Shown here: positions 30,155 to 38,689 of the stretch, piece by piece
Layout: every line of letters begins with the position of its first letter
How positions within the stretch are numbered: the first letter of the stretch is position 1
Assembly (NCBI RefSeq): GCF_025736935.1
Contig: NZ_CP107048.1
Coordinates: forward strand, 1,426,001-1,490,000
From: Qipengyuania sp. SS22
GTDB lineage: Bacteria; Pseudomonadota; Alphaproteobacteria; Sphingomonadales; Sphingomonadaceae
Length of the DNA stretch: 64,000 nucleotides
Direction of reading: 5' to 3'
Position numbers and translations under genes: made by a program
The notes under the pieces: generated by a model
What the model was told of the DNA's origin: nothing
The model's input: only the letters and a program-made list of their open reading frames with translations
Databases searched by the model: none

Positions 30155-30412
30155 ATGGCCCTCCACTTCGAACTCGTCACACCGGCCAAGCTGGTCCGTT
30201 CCGAAGACGTCCACATGGTGGTCGTCCCCGGCGCGGAAGGCGAATTCGGCGTGCTCGAAGGCCATGCGCCCTTCATGTCGACGATCCGCGACGGATCGGT
30301 GCAGGTCTACAAGACCGAAGGCGCCGCGCCCGAACTGGTCGAAGTCCGCGGCGGTTTCGCCGAGGTCGGCGAGAACGGCCTGACGGTCCTCGCGGAACAC
30401 GTCGAGGCTTGA
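30155..30412 (+). CDS. atpC: ATP synthase F1 subunit epsilon, short form (beta-sandwich domain only)
   Basis: 85 residues, against about 130-140 in most bacteria. The N-terminal beta-sandwich ([57 protein letters not shown]) is complete, but the C-terminal helical hairpin, which inhibits ATP hydrolysis in other bacteria, is missing. In alphaproteobacteria a separate zeta inhibitor (DUF1476) can take over that role; none lies in this window. The gene starts four bases after atpD and a clear terminator follows. Confidence 0.93.
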   Translation: MALHFELVTPAKLVRSEDVHMVVVPGAEGEFGVLEGHAPFMSTIRDGSVQVYKTEGAAPELVEVRGGFAEVGENGLTVLAEHVEA

Positions 30413-30438
30413 GGCCTGCGTCCCATACCGAACACGAA

Positions 30439-30464
30439 GGGCGGCCCTGCGGGGTCGCCCTTTT
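30439..30464 (+). terminator. Rho-independent terminator of the atp operon
   Basis: GGGCGGCC (30439-30446) pairs with GGTCGCCC (30453-30460) with one G-U pair and a 6-base loop, followed by TTTT at 30461-30464. It lies 26 bases after atpC. Confidence 0.85.
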
Positions 30465-30558
30465 CGTTTGCGCGCCCTATCGCCGAAAGCGCGTGGTTTA
30501 GGCTAAAGTTTACCACGCTGCGTCACAGAGCATGGCGACAGGTGGGGGCCAGCACGCC

Positions 30559-32058
30559 ATGAAGGCGCAAATCGTGAAGTCCAGTGATCCGCAAACCGGT
30601 TTCCGCTCGCGCGTCGACGCGGTCAGCGTGGTGCTCTTGCTGACAGTATGCGCACTGGTGATCCGCCTGCCGTTCCTGGGTGATGCCAATGCCGATATCG
30701 ACGAGCAGCTCTATTCGCTGATCGGCAACGCCATGCTCGATGGCAAGCTGCCGTTCGTCGATCTGTGGGACCGCAAGCCGTTCGGCCTGTTCCTGCTTTA
30801 TGCGCTGGCGCACGCGATCGGCGGCCCATCGCCGCTGGCCTACCAGCTGTTCGCGACCGGTTTCGCAGTGCTCGGCGCCATGCTCACGCGGCACCTGGCG
30901 CTGACGCTGGTCGACCGGACCGTCGCGATGGGGGCGGGTGTCCTCTACCTCATCCTCATGGCGCTATACGGCCCCCATTCGGGCCAGACCGAGATTTTCC
31001 ATGTTCCCGCCATGCTCGGAATGGCAATCCTGGTGCGCGATCCCGACCATCCGCAGGCGATCCGCCGCGCGCTCGCGGCGATGCTGATCGGCGGGCTGGC
31101 GCTGCAGATCAAATATACCGTCGTGCCGCAATGTGCGTTCTTCGGCCTGTGGGCGCTGTGGGGCCAGTACCGGCGCGATCGGTCACTTGTCCGGCTCGCC
31201 GGGCTGGGCGCCGCCTTTGCCGCTCTCGGGCTGCTGCCAACGGCGCTGGTCGGCCTGTCCTATCTAGCGATCGGCGAATGGGACGCCTTCTGGTTTGCCA
31301 ATTTCGTCAGCTTCTTCGACCGCCTGCCCTCCCCCGCGGGGCGTTTCTCGGCGCACTGGCTGTACCAGCTCCCGCTTGTCGCGCTCGCGGGTCTGGGGGC
31401 CTATGCGGCGCTACGGATGGGTATCCCGACCGACAAGCGCGCCTATGCCTTCTATGCCGCCTGGCTGGTCGCCTGCCTCGCCACGGTGTTCCTGCCCTCG
31501 ACCGTCTATGCCTATTATTACGCCGCGCTGGTCCCGGCGACGATCCTGCTCGCGCTGCCCTTCCTCAACCGGCTGGGACCGCTGCGACTGGCGCCGATGC
31601 TGGCCGCAATCGCGATCTGCTTTTCGCTGCTCTATTACGGCACCCGAATGGATGCGACGCAGCGTTCGCGCACCGGCATGGCGCAGCTGGTGGCCACCAT
31701 CAGCCCGCTGGTCGATGATAGTACGCGCTGCCTGTGGATTTTCGATGGCCCGACTGCGCTCTACCGCGAAACGGGCAGCTGCCTGCCGACGCGGTTCATC
31801 TATCCCGACCACCTCAACAATGCGCTCGAACGCGATGCGCTGGGAGTCCGGCAGATTGACGAGGTCCGCCGTATCCTGTCGCGGCAGCCGTCGGTGATCG
31901 TGACTGCGGACACTCCCTTCACTACTCAGAACGAAGAGGTGAAGCGGCTGGTGATGCGGACCGTGACGCGCGATTACGAACGCCGGATGCACACGCGTAT
32001 CCGTGGCCGGACGATCTCGGTCTGGGTGCTGCGCGACCCGCCTGCCGAAGTCGATTGA
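30559..32058 (+). CDS. GT39/ArnT-like integral membrane glycosyltransferase
   Basis: 499 residues with about ten to eleven hydrophobic segments. The first periplasmic loop has the acidic motif NADIDEQLYSLIGNAM followed by LPFVDLWDRKPFGLFLLYAL, typical of PMT/ArnT-type C-fold glycosyltransferases using a polyprenyl-phosphate sugar donor. The start at 30559 is preferred for the AGGTGGGGG stretch upstream; ATG at 30532 is an alternative. It stands alone between the atp terminator and the S9 peptidase, so acceptor and sugar are unknown. Confidence 0.75.
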   Translation: MKAQIVKSSDPQTGFRSRVDAVSVVLLLTVCALVIRLPFLGDANADIDEQLYSLIGNAMLDGKLPFVDLWDRKPFGLFLLYALAHAIGGPSPLAYQLFATGFAVLGAMLTRHLALTLVDRTVAMGAGVLYLILMALYGPHSGQTEIFHVPAMLGMAILVRDPDHPQAIRRALAAMLIGGLALQIKYTVVPQCAFFGLWALWGQYRRDRSLVRLAGLGAAFAALGLLPTALVGLSYLAIGEWDAFWFANFVSFFDRLPSPAGRFSAHWLYQLPLVALAGLGAYAALRMGIPTDKRAYAFYAAWLVACLATVFLPSTVYAYYYAALVPATILLALPFLNRLGPLRLAPMLAAIAICFSLLYYGTRMDATQRSRTGMAQLVATISPLVDDSTRCLWIFDGPTALYRETGSCLPTRFIYPDHLNNALERDALGVRQIDEVRRILSRQPSVIVTADTPFTTQNEEVKRLVMRTVTRDYERRMHTRIRGRTISVWVLRDPPAEVD

Positions 32059-32155
32059 GGGGTCGCCGCCGGAAGGATTTCGACAAAACGCCCCGCCCCC
32101 TTACTCCTTCATCCCGCCTTTGCGCATAAGGCGTCCACGACTCAGGAGACAGACC

Positions 32156-34273
32156 TTGAAACTCGTATCCGCGCTGGCCATTGCCGCTGCCATGACGCTT
32201 GCACCCCAAACGCCCGCCGCCGCGCTGGACGGCATCCCCGGCCCCGAAGAGGACAGCTACATCTGGCTCGAGGAGGCGCGCAGCGATGAAGCGCTCGACT
32301 GGGTGCGCAGCGAGAACGAACGCACGATGGATCTTATCGCGGGCGACCCGCGGTTCGACACGGTCAAGGCCGAGGCGCTGGCGATCTACGACAGCGAGGA
32401 TCGCATACCCTATGTGACGATCCGCCCCGACGGTCTGTATAATTTCTGGCAGGACAAGCAGAACCCGCGCGGGCTGGTACGCCGCACCACGCTGGCCAGC
32501 TACCGCACCGACAACCCGCAGTGGGAAACCGTGCTCGATGTCGATGCGCTGGCCGAAGCCGAAGGGCGCGAATGGGTCTACAAGGGCAGCACCTGCCTGC
32601 CGCCCGCAGAGCGCATGTGCATGATCGCGCTGAGCGACGGCGGCGAAGACGCCACCGTGCTGCGCGAGTTCGACATGACCACCAAGAGCTTCGTCGAAAA
32701 CGGCTTCCTGCTCGACCAGAAGAGCCAGGGCGGGATCGAATGGATCGATGCCGATACGCTGCTGGTCAGCCGCGATTTCGGCGAAGGCACGCTGACCGAG
32801 AGCCAGTATCCGCGCACATCGCGCATCTGGAAACGCGGCACCACAATCGAGGACGCGCAGGAAATCTGGCGCGGCGAGGAAGCCGATGTCTGGTCCGGCG
32901 CCACGCTGCTCCGCGACCACACCGGCACCGCGCATGGCTATTACGCCTTCCGCGCGACCAGCTTCCACGAAACCGAATATTTCTGGCAGCATGACGGCGA
33001 ATGGCTGCGGCTCGACATGCCGCTCAAGGCGGCGCCCTACGGGCTGATCGACGGCCAGTTGCTGTTCTCGACCGATGTCGATTGGGACACGCAGGGGCAG
33101 ACCTTCCCCGCCGACGCACTGGTGTCGGTCGATCTGGAAGCGTTCAAGGCCGATCCGAATGGTGCGACGAAAACGCTCGTCTGGGCGCCCGAGGACAAGC
33201 AGACCAAGCAAGGTGCCTCGAACACCTCCGAAAGCCTCTATGTCAGCCTGCTCGACAATGTCCGCGGCCGCGTGCTCAAGTTCGACCATGTCGATGGCGC
33301 GTGGGTCTCGAGCGAGATCGAGCTGCCCGACAATTCGACGCTCGATGTGGCTGCCGCATCGGAAGGGTCGGACGAAATCATGTATTCGGTGACCGACTTC
33401 CTCACGCCCTCGACGCTGTATTATTCGGACGGCAGCGGCGCGCCCGAAGTGATCAAGACCTCGCCCAGCTATTTCGATGCCGCGGGCATGGAGGTCGAGC
33501 AGTACGAAGCGACCAGCGCCGATGGCACGATGATCCCCTATTTCCTCGTCAAGCCGAAGGGTATGGTGATGGACGGCACCAATCCGACGCTGCTGACCGG
33601 TTACGGGGGTTTCCAAGTGCCGCGCCTGCCTTCCTATCTCGGTTCGATCGGCAAGATCTGGCTCGAGCGCGGCGGCGCCTATATCCTCGGCAATATGCGC
33701 GGCGGCGGCGAATTCGGCCCCGGCTGGCACCAGGATGCGATCCGCGAGAACAAGCAGCGCACCTGGGACGATTTCATCGCGATCGCCGAAGACGCAATCG
33801 CGCGGGGCATCACCACCGCCGACCATCTCGGTATCCAGGGCGGATCGCAGGGCGGCCTGCTGGTGGGCACTGCCTTCACGCAGCGCCCGGACCTGTTCAA
33901 TGCCGCGATCGTCCAGATCCCGCTATTCGACATGCTGCGCTATCACGTGATCGGGCGCGGGGCGTCGTGGACCGGCGAGTATGGCGATCCGCGCATCGCG
34001 GAACAACGCGCCTGGATCGAACCCTATTCGCCCTATCAGAAGCTGCTCGAGAACAAGGCCTATCCGGCGCCGTTCTTCTGGGCCTCGACCGCCGATGACC
34101 GCACCCATCCCGCGCATGCGCGCAAGGGCGCCGCGCGGGTCAAGGAACTGGGGCAGGAGTATTATTACTTCGAGGACATGACCGGCGGCCATTCGGGCGG
34201 CGTGGACAATGAACAGCGTGCCAAGATTCAGGCGCTGCAGATGGTCTATCTGCTGCAGCGGCTGGCGGACTGA
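32156..34273 (+). CDS. Prolyl oligopeptidase family (S9A) serine peptidase, secreted
   Basis: 705 residues starting at TTG 32156. AGGAGA at 32144-32149 and an immediate signal peptide (KLVSALAIAAAMTLAPQTPAAA) decide this start; the longer in-frame extension to 32003 has neither. An N-terminal beta-propeller (about 30-440) precedes the alpha/beta hydrolase domain. The catalytic triad is Ser564 in GGSQGG, Asp648 in TADDRTHP and His679 in GGHSGG. The enzyme would cleave short proline-containing peptides in the periplasm. The stop abuts the end of the convergent HNH gene exactly. Confidence 0.92.
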   Translation: MKLVSALAIAAAMTLAPQTPAAALDGIPGPEEDSYIWLEEARSDEALDWVRSENERTMDLIAGDPRFDTVKAEALAIYDSEDRIPYVTIRPDGLYNFWQDKQNPRGLVRRTTLASYRTDNPQWETVLDVDALAEAEGREWVYKGSTCLPPAERMCMIALSDGGEDATVLREFDMTTKSFVENGFLLDQKSQGGIEWIDADTLLVSRDFGEGTLTESQYPRTSRIWKRGTTIEDAQEIWRGEEADVWSGATLLRDHTGTAHGYYAFRATSFHETEYFWQHDGEWLRLDMPLKAAPYGLIDGQLLFSTDVDWDTQGQTFPADALVSVDLEAFKADPNGATKTLVWAPEDKQTKQGASNTSESLYVSLLDNVRGRVLKFDHVDGAWVSSEIELPDNSTLDVAAASEGSDEIMYSVTDFLTPSTLYYSDGSGAPEVIKTSPSYFDAAGMEVEQYEATSADGTMIPYFLVKPKGMVMDGTNPTLLTGYGGFQVPRLPSYLGSIGKIWLERGGAYILGNMRGGGEFGPGWHQDAIRENKQRTWDDFIAIAEDAIARGITTADHLGIQGGSQGGLLVGTAFTQRPDLFNAAIVQIPLFDMLRYHVIGRGASWTGEYGDPRIAEQRAWIEPYSPYQKLLENKAYPAPFFWASTADDRTHPAHARKGAARVKELGQEYYYFEDMTGGHSGGVDNEQRAKIQALQMVYLLQRLAD

Positions 34274-34588
34274 TCAGCGCGGCCGGCGCGTCGGGGCGTG
34301 GAAATCGGGGGGCTTGTCGGCCACCCATTCCACGAACCGCGCGAGGGCCTCGTCGGCCAGCAGTTCTTCGCGGTCAGCGCCGATCCGCGCGAGCTGCGCA
34401 TTGGTGAAATTGGCATGGATCGCGCGGTGGCAGATCGGGTGGAGCGGCACCGTCTCGCGCCCCTTCTTGGCCTTGGGCACGAGGTGATGCTGTTGGACCT
34501 TGCGCCCCAACGCGCGTCCGCACAGCCAGCAGCTATCGGGTTCGGCGGTCGGCGCGGTCGGTCTCCCAGCTGAACAGCTCGTCGGCAC
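34274..34588 (-). CDS. Small HNH-motif protein
   Basis: 104 residues from a GTG at 34588. The zinc/nuclease core is clear: CWLCGRALGRKVQQHHLVPKAKKGRETVPLHPICHRAIHANF, reading as Cys-x2-Cys, the HH pair, an asparagine-less H-x-V-P-K segment and CHRAIH. The tail ADKPPDFHAPTRRPR recurs in sphingomonad homologues. The reading frame overlaps the end of the upstream lipoprotein gene by 56 bases, and the true start is uncertain (ATG at 34639 would overlap further). DNA cleavage is inferred from the motif only. Confidence 0.75.
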   Translation of the reverse strand: MPTSCSAGRPTAPTAEPDSCWLCGRALGRKVQQHHLVPKAKKGRETVPLHPICHRAIHANFTNAQLARIGADREELLADEALARFVEWVADKPPDFHAPTRRPR

Positions 34589-35138
34589 GCGGGAAATGGG
34601 CTTCGGCAAGATCGTAGTCGATCGATACGATATCCGCATCGTCGCATAACTGGAGGCCGATCACCTTCTCGCCGTCGAGTACCATCACGCCGTCGCTGAT
34701 CGCCGGGTTGTTCGGCTCTCCGGCGGCGAAATTGGTCCGGACCACGCGGCTGAAAACGATATAGCGCGTCGTCCCGCTGGCAAAGGCAACCTGCGCCTCG
34801 CCCCCGCCCGAATAGGGCACGCTCGCCCAGCGGCCGCCGCGCAGGACGAGTTCGGGCGTGCTTTCGCCGAAGCGATATTCGGCTTCCCGCTCGCCCGTGC
34901 CGCAAATCGCGATCCGCTTGCCGCTGGCGACCTTGCAGGAAAATATCCGCTCTTCCTCGGGAGCGCATCCGACCGTCTTGCCAAGCGGACTGGTGGGAGC
35001 AGGTGCCGCGGCAGGCGATAGCGCGGCCGCCGGGGCCACCACCGGCTTGCCGCGCTCCCGCGCCGGTCCAGGCTCGTTTTCCGCGGTCCCGCCCCCACAG
35101 GACGCGAGCAACAGGGTGAAAACTGGCAGCGCTCTCAC
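34533..35138 (-). CDS. Hypothetical lipoprotein downstream of glmU
   Basis: 201 residues starting at a GTG that overlaps the glmU stop (GTGA). The short signal VRALPVFTLLLASCGGG ends in a lipobox with Cys14. A Pro/Ala-rich linker (about 30-60) leads to a beta-rich domain with further cysteines (GCAPEEERIFSCKVASGKRIAICG). I do not recognise the family. Coupling to glmU may simply reflect shared transcription. Confidence 0.72.
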   Translation of the reverse strand: MRALPVFTLLLASCGGGTAENEPGPARERGKPVVAPAAALSPAAAPAPTSPLGKTVGCAPEEERIFSCKVASGKRIAICGTGEREAEYRFGESTPELVLRGGRWASVPYSGGGEAQVAFASGTTRYIVFSRVVRTNFAAGEPNNPAISDGVMVLDGEKVIGLQLCDDADIVSIDYDLAEAHFPRADELFSWETDRADRRTR

Positions 35139-36493
35139 TTCTTCGCCGCCGCCTTTTTCTTCTTCATCGCGTCGTGAAAGCGATCCGCCCAGCCCGGTTT
35201 GACCACCTGCTCGCCGCGGACCATGCGCAGATCGCCATCGCCGACATCGCGGCTGACCGCGCTGCCCGCTGCCACGATCGCATCCGCCCCGATCCGCACC
35301 GGAGCGATCAACGCGCTGTTCGAACCGATGAAGGCGCGGTCGCCGATCACGGTCTTGTGCTTGAAGTAGCCATCGTAATTGCAGGTGATCGTGCCCGCGC
35401 CAATATTCGCGCCCGCGCCGACCTCGGCATCGCCGAGATAGGTCAGATGGCTGGCCTTGGCGCCTTCGCCCAGCGTGGCCTGCTTCATTTCGACGAAATT
35501 GCCGACGAAGCTGTCCTTCTCCATCACCGCACCGGGGCGCAGACGGGCATAGGGACCGACCGAACACCCCTCGCCCACGCGCGCGCCCTCGAGATGGCTG
35601 AAAGCGCGGATCCGCGCGCCGCTGGCAACGGTGACGCCGGGGCCGAACACGACATGCGGCTCGACCGTCACATCGGACGCGAGCGCAGTGTCCCAGCTGA
35701 AGAACACCGTTTCGGGTGCAGTCAGCGTGACGCCATCGGTCATCGCTTCCTCGCGCTTCAACTCCTGCCATTGCGCTTCGGCTTGGGCGAGTTCGGCGCG
35801 GCTGTTGATCCCGGCGACTTCGTCCGCATCGGTCTCCACCACCTTGACCGTGTCGCCGCGTGCAATCGCCTCGGTGGCGACATCGGGGAGGTAGTATTCC
35901 CCTTGTGAGTTGTCGTTGCCGACCGCGTCGAGCAGCGGCCACATATCGTCCGAATGCGCCACGATCAGACCCGAATTGCACAGGTCGCAGGCGCGTTCGT
36001 CCGCGGTCGCATCCTTGAACTCCACCATGCGGGAAACCGTGCCATCGCCGTCGGCGATGATGCGGCCATAGGCGAGCGGATCGGTCGGACGGAAGCCCAG
36101 AACCGCGACCTTCGCACCATCGGCGAGCGCCGCGATCAGCCGTTTTACGGTCTCGCCGCGCACCATTGGGCAATCGCCGAAGCACACGAGGATATGGCCG
36201 GAAAAGCCTTCGAGCGCCTCGCGTGCCTGCAGCGCGGCGTGGGCAGTACCGAGCTGCGGTTCCTGCAAGGCGGTGGCAACGTCACGCCCTTCCAGCGCAG
36301 CGTCGAGTTGCTCGCGCTTGTCGCCGACCACCACCACCGTGCGCTTGAGATCGAGCTCGGCAAAGCTGTCGAGCAGGTGAAGCAACATCGGCCGCCCGGC
36401 GATCGGGTGCAGGACCTTATGCAGGTCGCTTTTCATGCGGGTTCCCTTGCCTGCAGCAAGGATGACGGCGGCGAATTCGCGGGAAGTGTTCAT
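35135..36493 (-). CDS. glmU: Bifunctional N-acetylglucosamine-1-phosphate uridyltransferase / glucosamine-1-phosphate acetyltransferase
   Basis: 452 residues. The N-terminal pyrophosphorylase domain starts with AAVILAAGKGTRMKSDLHKVLH; the C-terminal left-handed beta-helix of hexapeptide repeats includes NFVEMKQATLGEGAKASHLTYLGDAEVG and GTITCNYDGYFKHKT. It makes UDP-N-acetylglucosamine for peptidoglycan and lipid A. The start at 36493 matches the family; a longer frame to 36841 runs into the divergent phosphatase. The C-terminal end is Lys/Ala rich (KKKKAAAKK). Confidence 0.97.
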   Translation of the reverse strand: MNTSREFAAVILAAGKGTRMKSDLHKVLHPIAGRPMLLHLLDSFAELDLKRTVVVVGDKREQLDAALEGRDVATALQEPQLGTAHAALQAREALEGFSGHILVCFGDCPMVRGETVKRLIAALADGAKVAVLGFRPTDPLAYGRIIADGDGTVSRMVEFKDATADERACDLCNSGLIVAHSDDMWPLLDAVGNDNSQGEYYLPDVATEAIARGDTVKVVETDADEVAGINSRAELAQAEAQWQELKREEAMTDGVTLTAPETVFFSWDTALASDVTVEPHVVFGPGVTVASGARIRAFSHLEGARVGEGCSVGPYARLRPGAVMEKDSFVGNFVEMKQATLGEGAKASHLTYLGDAEVGAGANIGAGTITCNYDGYFKHKTVIGDRAFIGSNSALIAPVRIGADAIVAAGSAVSRDVGDGDLRMVRGEQVVKPGWADRFHDAMKKKKAAAKK

Positions 36494-36553
36494 GGGCGGT
36501 GCCTTGCCACCATTCGCTTGCAGTTTGAAGAACCTTCCGCCACCGCCGCTGCC

Positions 36554-37225
36554 ATGAGCGACCTGCCCTTTTCCATCATCGGTTTCGATCTCGACGGAAC
36601 GCTGCTCGAAACCCACCGCGATCTTGGCGCGGCAGTCAATCATGCGCTGGACCTCGGCGGCTTCGCGCCGGTCCCGGCGGACCACGCCAGCGACCTCATC
36701 GGCGGCGGCGCAAAGATAATGCTGCAACGCGCGGTGGACGAGCAGGGCGGCCTGCCCGACGACGAATTCCGCAAGCTCTACAAGGCGATGCTGGCCTATT
36801 ATGCGGAACACAACGCGGTCCATACGCAGGCCTATCCGCATGCGCGCGAGACGCTTGACGCGCTACGCGAGCGCGACATCGTGATGGCGGTGGTGACCAA
36901 CAAGTTCGAAAGCTTCGCCCGCCAGATCCTGACCACGCTCGATCTCGCCGACTACTTCGCTGCGATCATCGGCGGCGATACCATGGGCAAGGGCCGCGCC
37001 AAGCCGGCGCCGGACCCGATCTTCGAAGCGCAACGGCGCGGCGGCGGCGGCAGCCTCGCCTTTGTCGGCGATAGCTCGTATGACGTCGCGGCAGCGCGCG
37101 CAGCCCGCGTTCCCGTAATCGGTGCGCGCTACGGTTATTGCGACAAACCGCGCGGCGAGCTGGGTGCCGATGCGGAGATCGAGTCGCTGGCGGAACTGGT
37201 TCCGGCGCTGGCTGCGCTGGGCTGA
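36554..37225 (+). CDS. gph: Phosphoglycolate phosphatase-like HAD hydrolase
   Basis: 223 residues. HAD motif I is DLDGT with nucleophile Asp11 (FDLDGTL), motif II is VVTNK, the conserved lysine lies in KGRAKPAPDP, and motif IV is FVGDSSYD. The cap domain is of the Gph type. The enzyme removes 2-phosphoglycolate formed by oxygenation or DNA repair. It is divergent from glmU across 60 bp. Exact substrate is inferred from family resemblance. Confidence 0.88.
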   Translation: MSDLPFSIIGFDLDGTLLETHRDLGAAVNHALDLGGFAPVPADHASDLIGGGAKIMLQRAVDEQGGLPDDEFRKLYKAMLAYYAEHNAVHTQAYPHARETLDALRERDIVMAVVTNKFESFARQILTTLDLADYFAAIIGGDTMGKGRAKPAPDPIFEAQRRGGGGSLAFVGDSSYDVAAARAARVPVIGARYGYCDKPRGELGADAEIESLAELVPALAALG

Positions 37226-37310
37226 GCGGCCCGCCGCTACGGAACGGCGGCCCGCCATACCCGGTGTTGCAAGTGCGAAGCGAACGTGCCACCCAGCGCC
37301 GCGATTGACC

Positions 37311-37320
37311 TTTACGTAAA
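37311..37320. promoter_or_regulatory. Palindrome TTTACGTAAA upstream of the SDR gene
   Basis: A perfect 10-bp palindrome 21 bases before the SDR start, directly after TTGACC (37305-37310), which could be a -35 box. It is followed by CGACAAAG. The core resembles ACGT-centred operators of fatty-acid or branched-chain degradation regulators in proteobacteria, but the regulator is not identified. A GC stem CCGCCG (37231-37236)/CGGCGG (37245-37250) just after gph may end its transcript. Confidence 0.45.
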
Positions 37321-37341
37321 CGACAAAGCAGGAGCAGCCCC

Positions 37342-38271
37342 ATGAGCATCGATTTCAAGGACAAGGTAGCCATCGTAACCGGCGCAGGCGGCGGTCTGGG
37401 CCGTGAATACGCGCTCGAGCTCGGGCGCCGCGGTGCCAAGGTCGTAGTCAACGACCTCGGCGGTTCGCGTGACGGCACCGGCCATTCGGACATGGCGCTG
37501 CAGGTGGTCGAGGAAATCGAGAAGGCCGGCGGTGAAGCGGTTTCGAACGGCGGTTCGGTGACCGAGTTCGACCAGATGGAAAAGATGGTCGCCGACGCCA
37601 AGCAGAAATGGGGCGGCGTCCATGTCGTCATCAACAATGCCGGCGTGCTGCGCGACAAGACCTTCGCCAAGATGACGATGGACGATTTCGAATTCGTCGT
37701 CGACGTGCACCTCAACGGCTCGGCCAACGTCAGCAAGGCCGTGTGGGAAACCATGCGCGAGCAGGCCTATGGCCGCATCCTGATGACTGCCAGCTCGACC
37801 GGCCTGTTCGGCAATTTCGGCCAGGCCAATTACGGCGCGGCCAAGCTCGGCCTCGCCGGCCTGACCAAGACGCTCCAGCTCGAAGGCGCGAAGTACAACA
37901 TCAAGGTCAACACGATCTCGCCGGTGGCGGGCACGCGCATGACCGAAGACCTCTTCCCCGAAGAAGCCTTCAAGCTGTTCGATCCGGTGAACGTGGTTCC
38001 GGCCGCGCTGTTCCTCGTCAGCGAAGACGCCCCGACCAATGCCATCGTCGGCGCGGGCGCCGGCGGCTTCCACTCGGCCTGGACCGTCATGAACGATGCA
38101 GTCTGGCTGAAGGACGAAGACCGCACGGTCGAAGGCTTTGCCGCCAACTGGGACAAGATCAGCGACTTCTCCAACCTCAAGGCCCCGCAGTCGGGCAGCG
38201 AGCAGTCGGGCGCAATCCTGACCGCGATGCAGAAGGTTACCGGCACCGGCCCGGGCAGCGCGCGCGGCTGA
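37342..38271 (+). CDS. SDR family oxidoreductase, MFE-2 (3-hydroxyacyl-CoA dehydrogenase) type
   Basis: 309 residues. NAD-binding [37 protein letters not shown], and the catalytic Ser-Tyr-Lys in [20 protein letters not shown] match the N-terminal dehydrogenase of peroxisomal multifunctional enzyme 2. Such stand-alone bacterial forms are thought to act on 3-hydroxyacyl-CoA esters in beta-oxidation of fatty acids or sterol-like substrates. An acidic C-terminal extension (after about 250) is typical of the group. No thiolase or hydratase gene adjoins it. Confidence 0.88.
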   Translation: MSIDFKDKVAIVTGAGGGLGREYALELGRRGAKVVVNDLGGSRDGTGHSDMALQVVEEIEKAGGEAVSNGGSVTEFDQMEKMVADAKQKWGGVHVVINNAGVLRDKTFAKMTMDDFEFVVDVHLNGSANVSKAVWETMREQAYGRILMTASSTGLFGNFGQANYGAAKLGLAGLTKTLQLEGAKYNIKVNTISPVAGTRMTEDLFPEEAFKLFDPVNVVPAALFLVSEDAPTNAIVGAGAGGFHSAWTVMNDAVWLKDEDRTVEGFAANWDKISDFSNLKAPQSGSEQSGAILTAMQKVTGTGPGSARG

Positions 38272-38294
38272 TCTTTCCGGTCAAGTTAAAGAGA

Positions 38295-38324
38295 AGGGCT
38301 CGTGCTGCGGCACGGGCCCTTTTT
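38295..38324 (+). terminator. Rho-independent terminator after the SDR gene
   Basis: AGGGCTCGTGC (38295-38305) pairs with GCACGGGCCCT (38310-38320), an 11-bp stem with one G-U pair and a 4-base loop, followed by TTTT. It separates the convergent SDR and DUF2794 genes and may act in both directions. Confidence 0.88.
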
Positions 38325-38338
38325 CGTACCCGGGGGTC

Positions 38339-38689
38339 TTAGTTGTCGATCGCCTTGAGCAACCGTCGTTCGACGGGGGCGATGACGCCCGGCAGTTCGT
38401 GCCCGCGCTTGAGCACTTGGCCGTGTTCGCCGACCAGAGTCCACATGCCCTGCTTGTTGCGCAGTGCGGGGCGTTTCTCGATCCGGGCCTGCGGGCGTTC
38501 GGCGGCGCGGCGGAAAGCGGCGAAAACCGCGGCGTCGCGCGTGAAATCCATCGCGTAATCGCGCCATTGCCCCGCTGCGACCATCCGCCCGTAAAGGTCG
38601 AGGATGCGGGTCAGTTCCTCGCGGGTAAAGCCGATCTGCTGGGGTTGCCGCCCGGGAAACGCGACCACCGTGTCGCCAAGGAAGTTCAT
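38339..38689 (-). CDS. DUF2794 domain protein
   Basis: 116 residues matching DUF2794, a small alphaproteobacterial family: IGFTREELTRILDLYGRMVAAGQWRDYAMDF, then a basic segment ending KRGHELPGVIAPVERRLLKAID. The ATG overlaps the cysE stop (TGATG), giving translational coupling. No catalytic residues are known and the role is not established. Confidence 0.9.
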   Translation of the reverse strand: MNFLGDTVVAFPGRQPQQIGFTREELTRILDLYGRMVAAGQWRDYAMDFTRDAAVFAAFRRAAERPQARIEKRPALRNKQGMWTLVGEHGQVLKRGHELPGVIAPVERRLLKAIDN

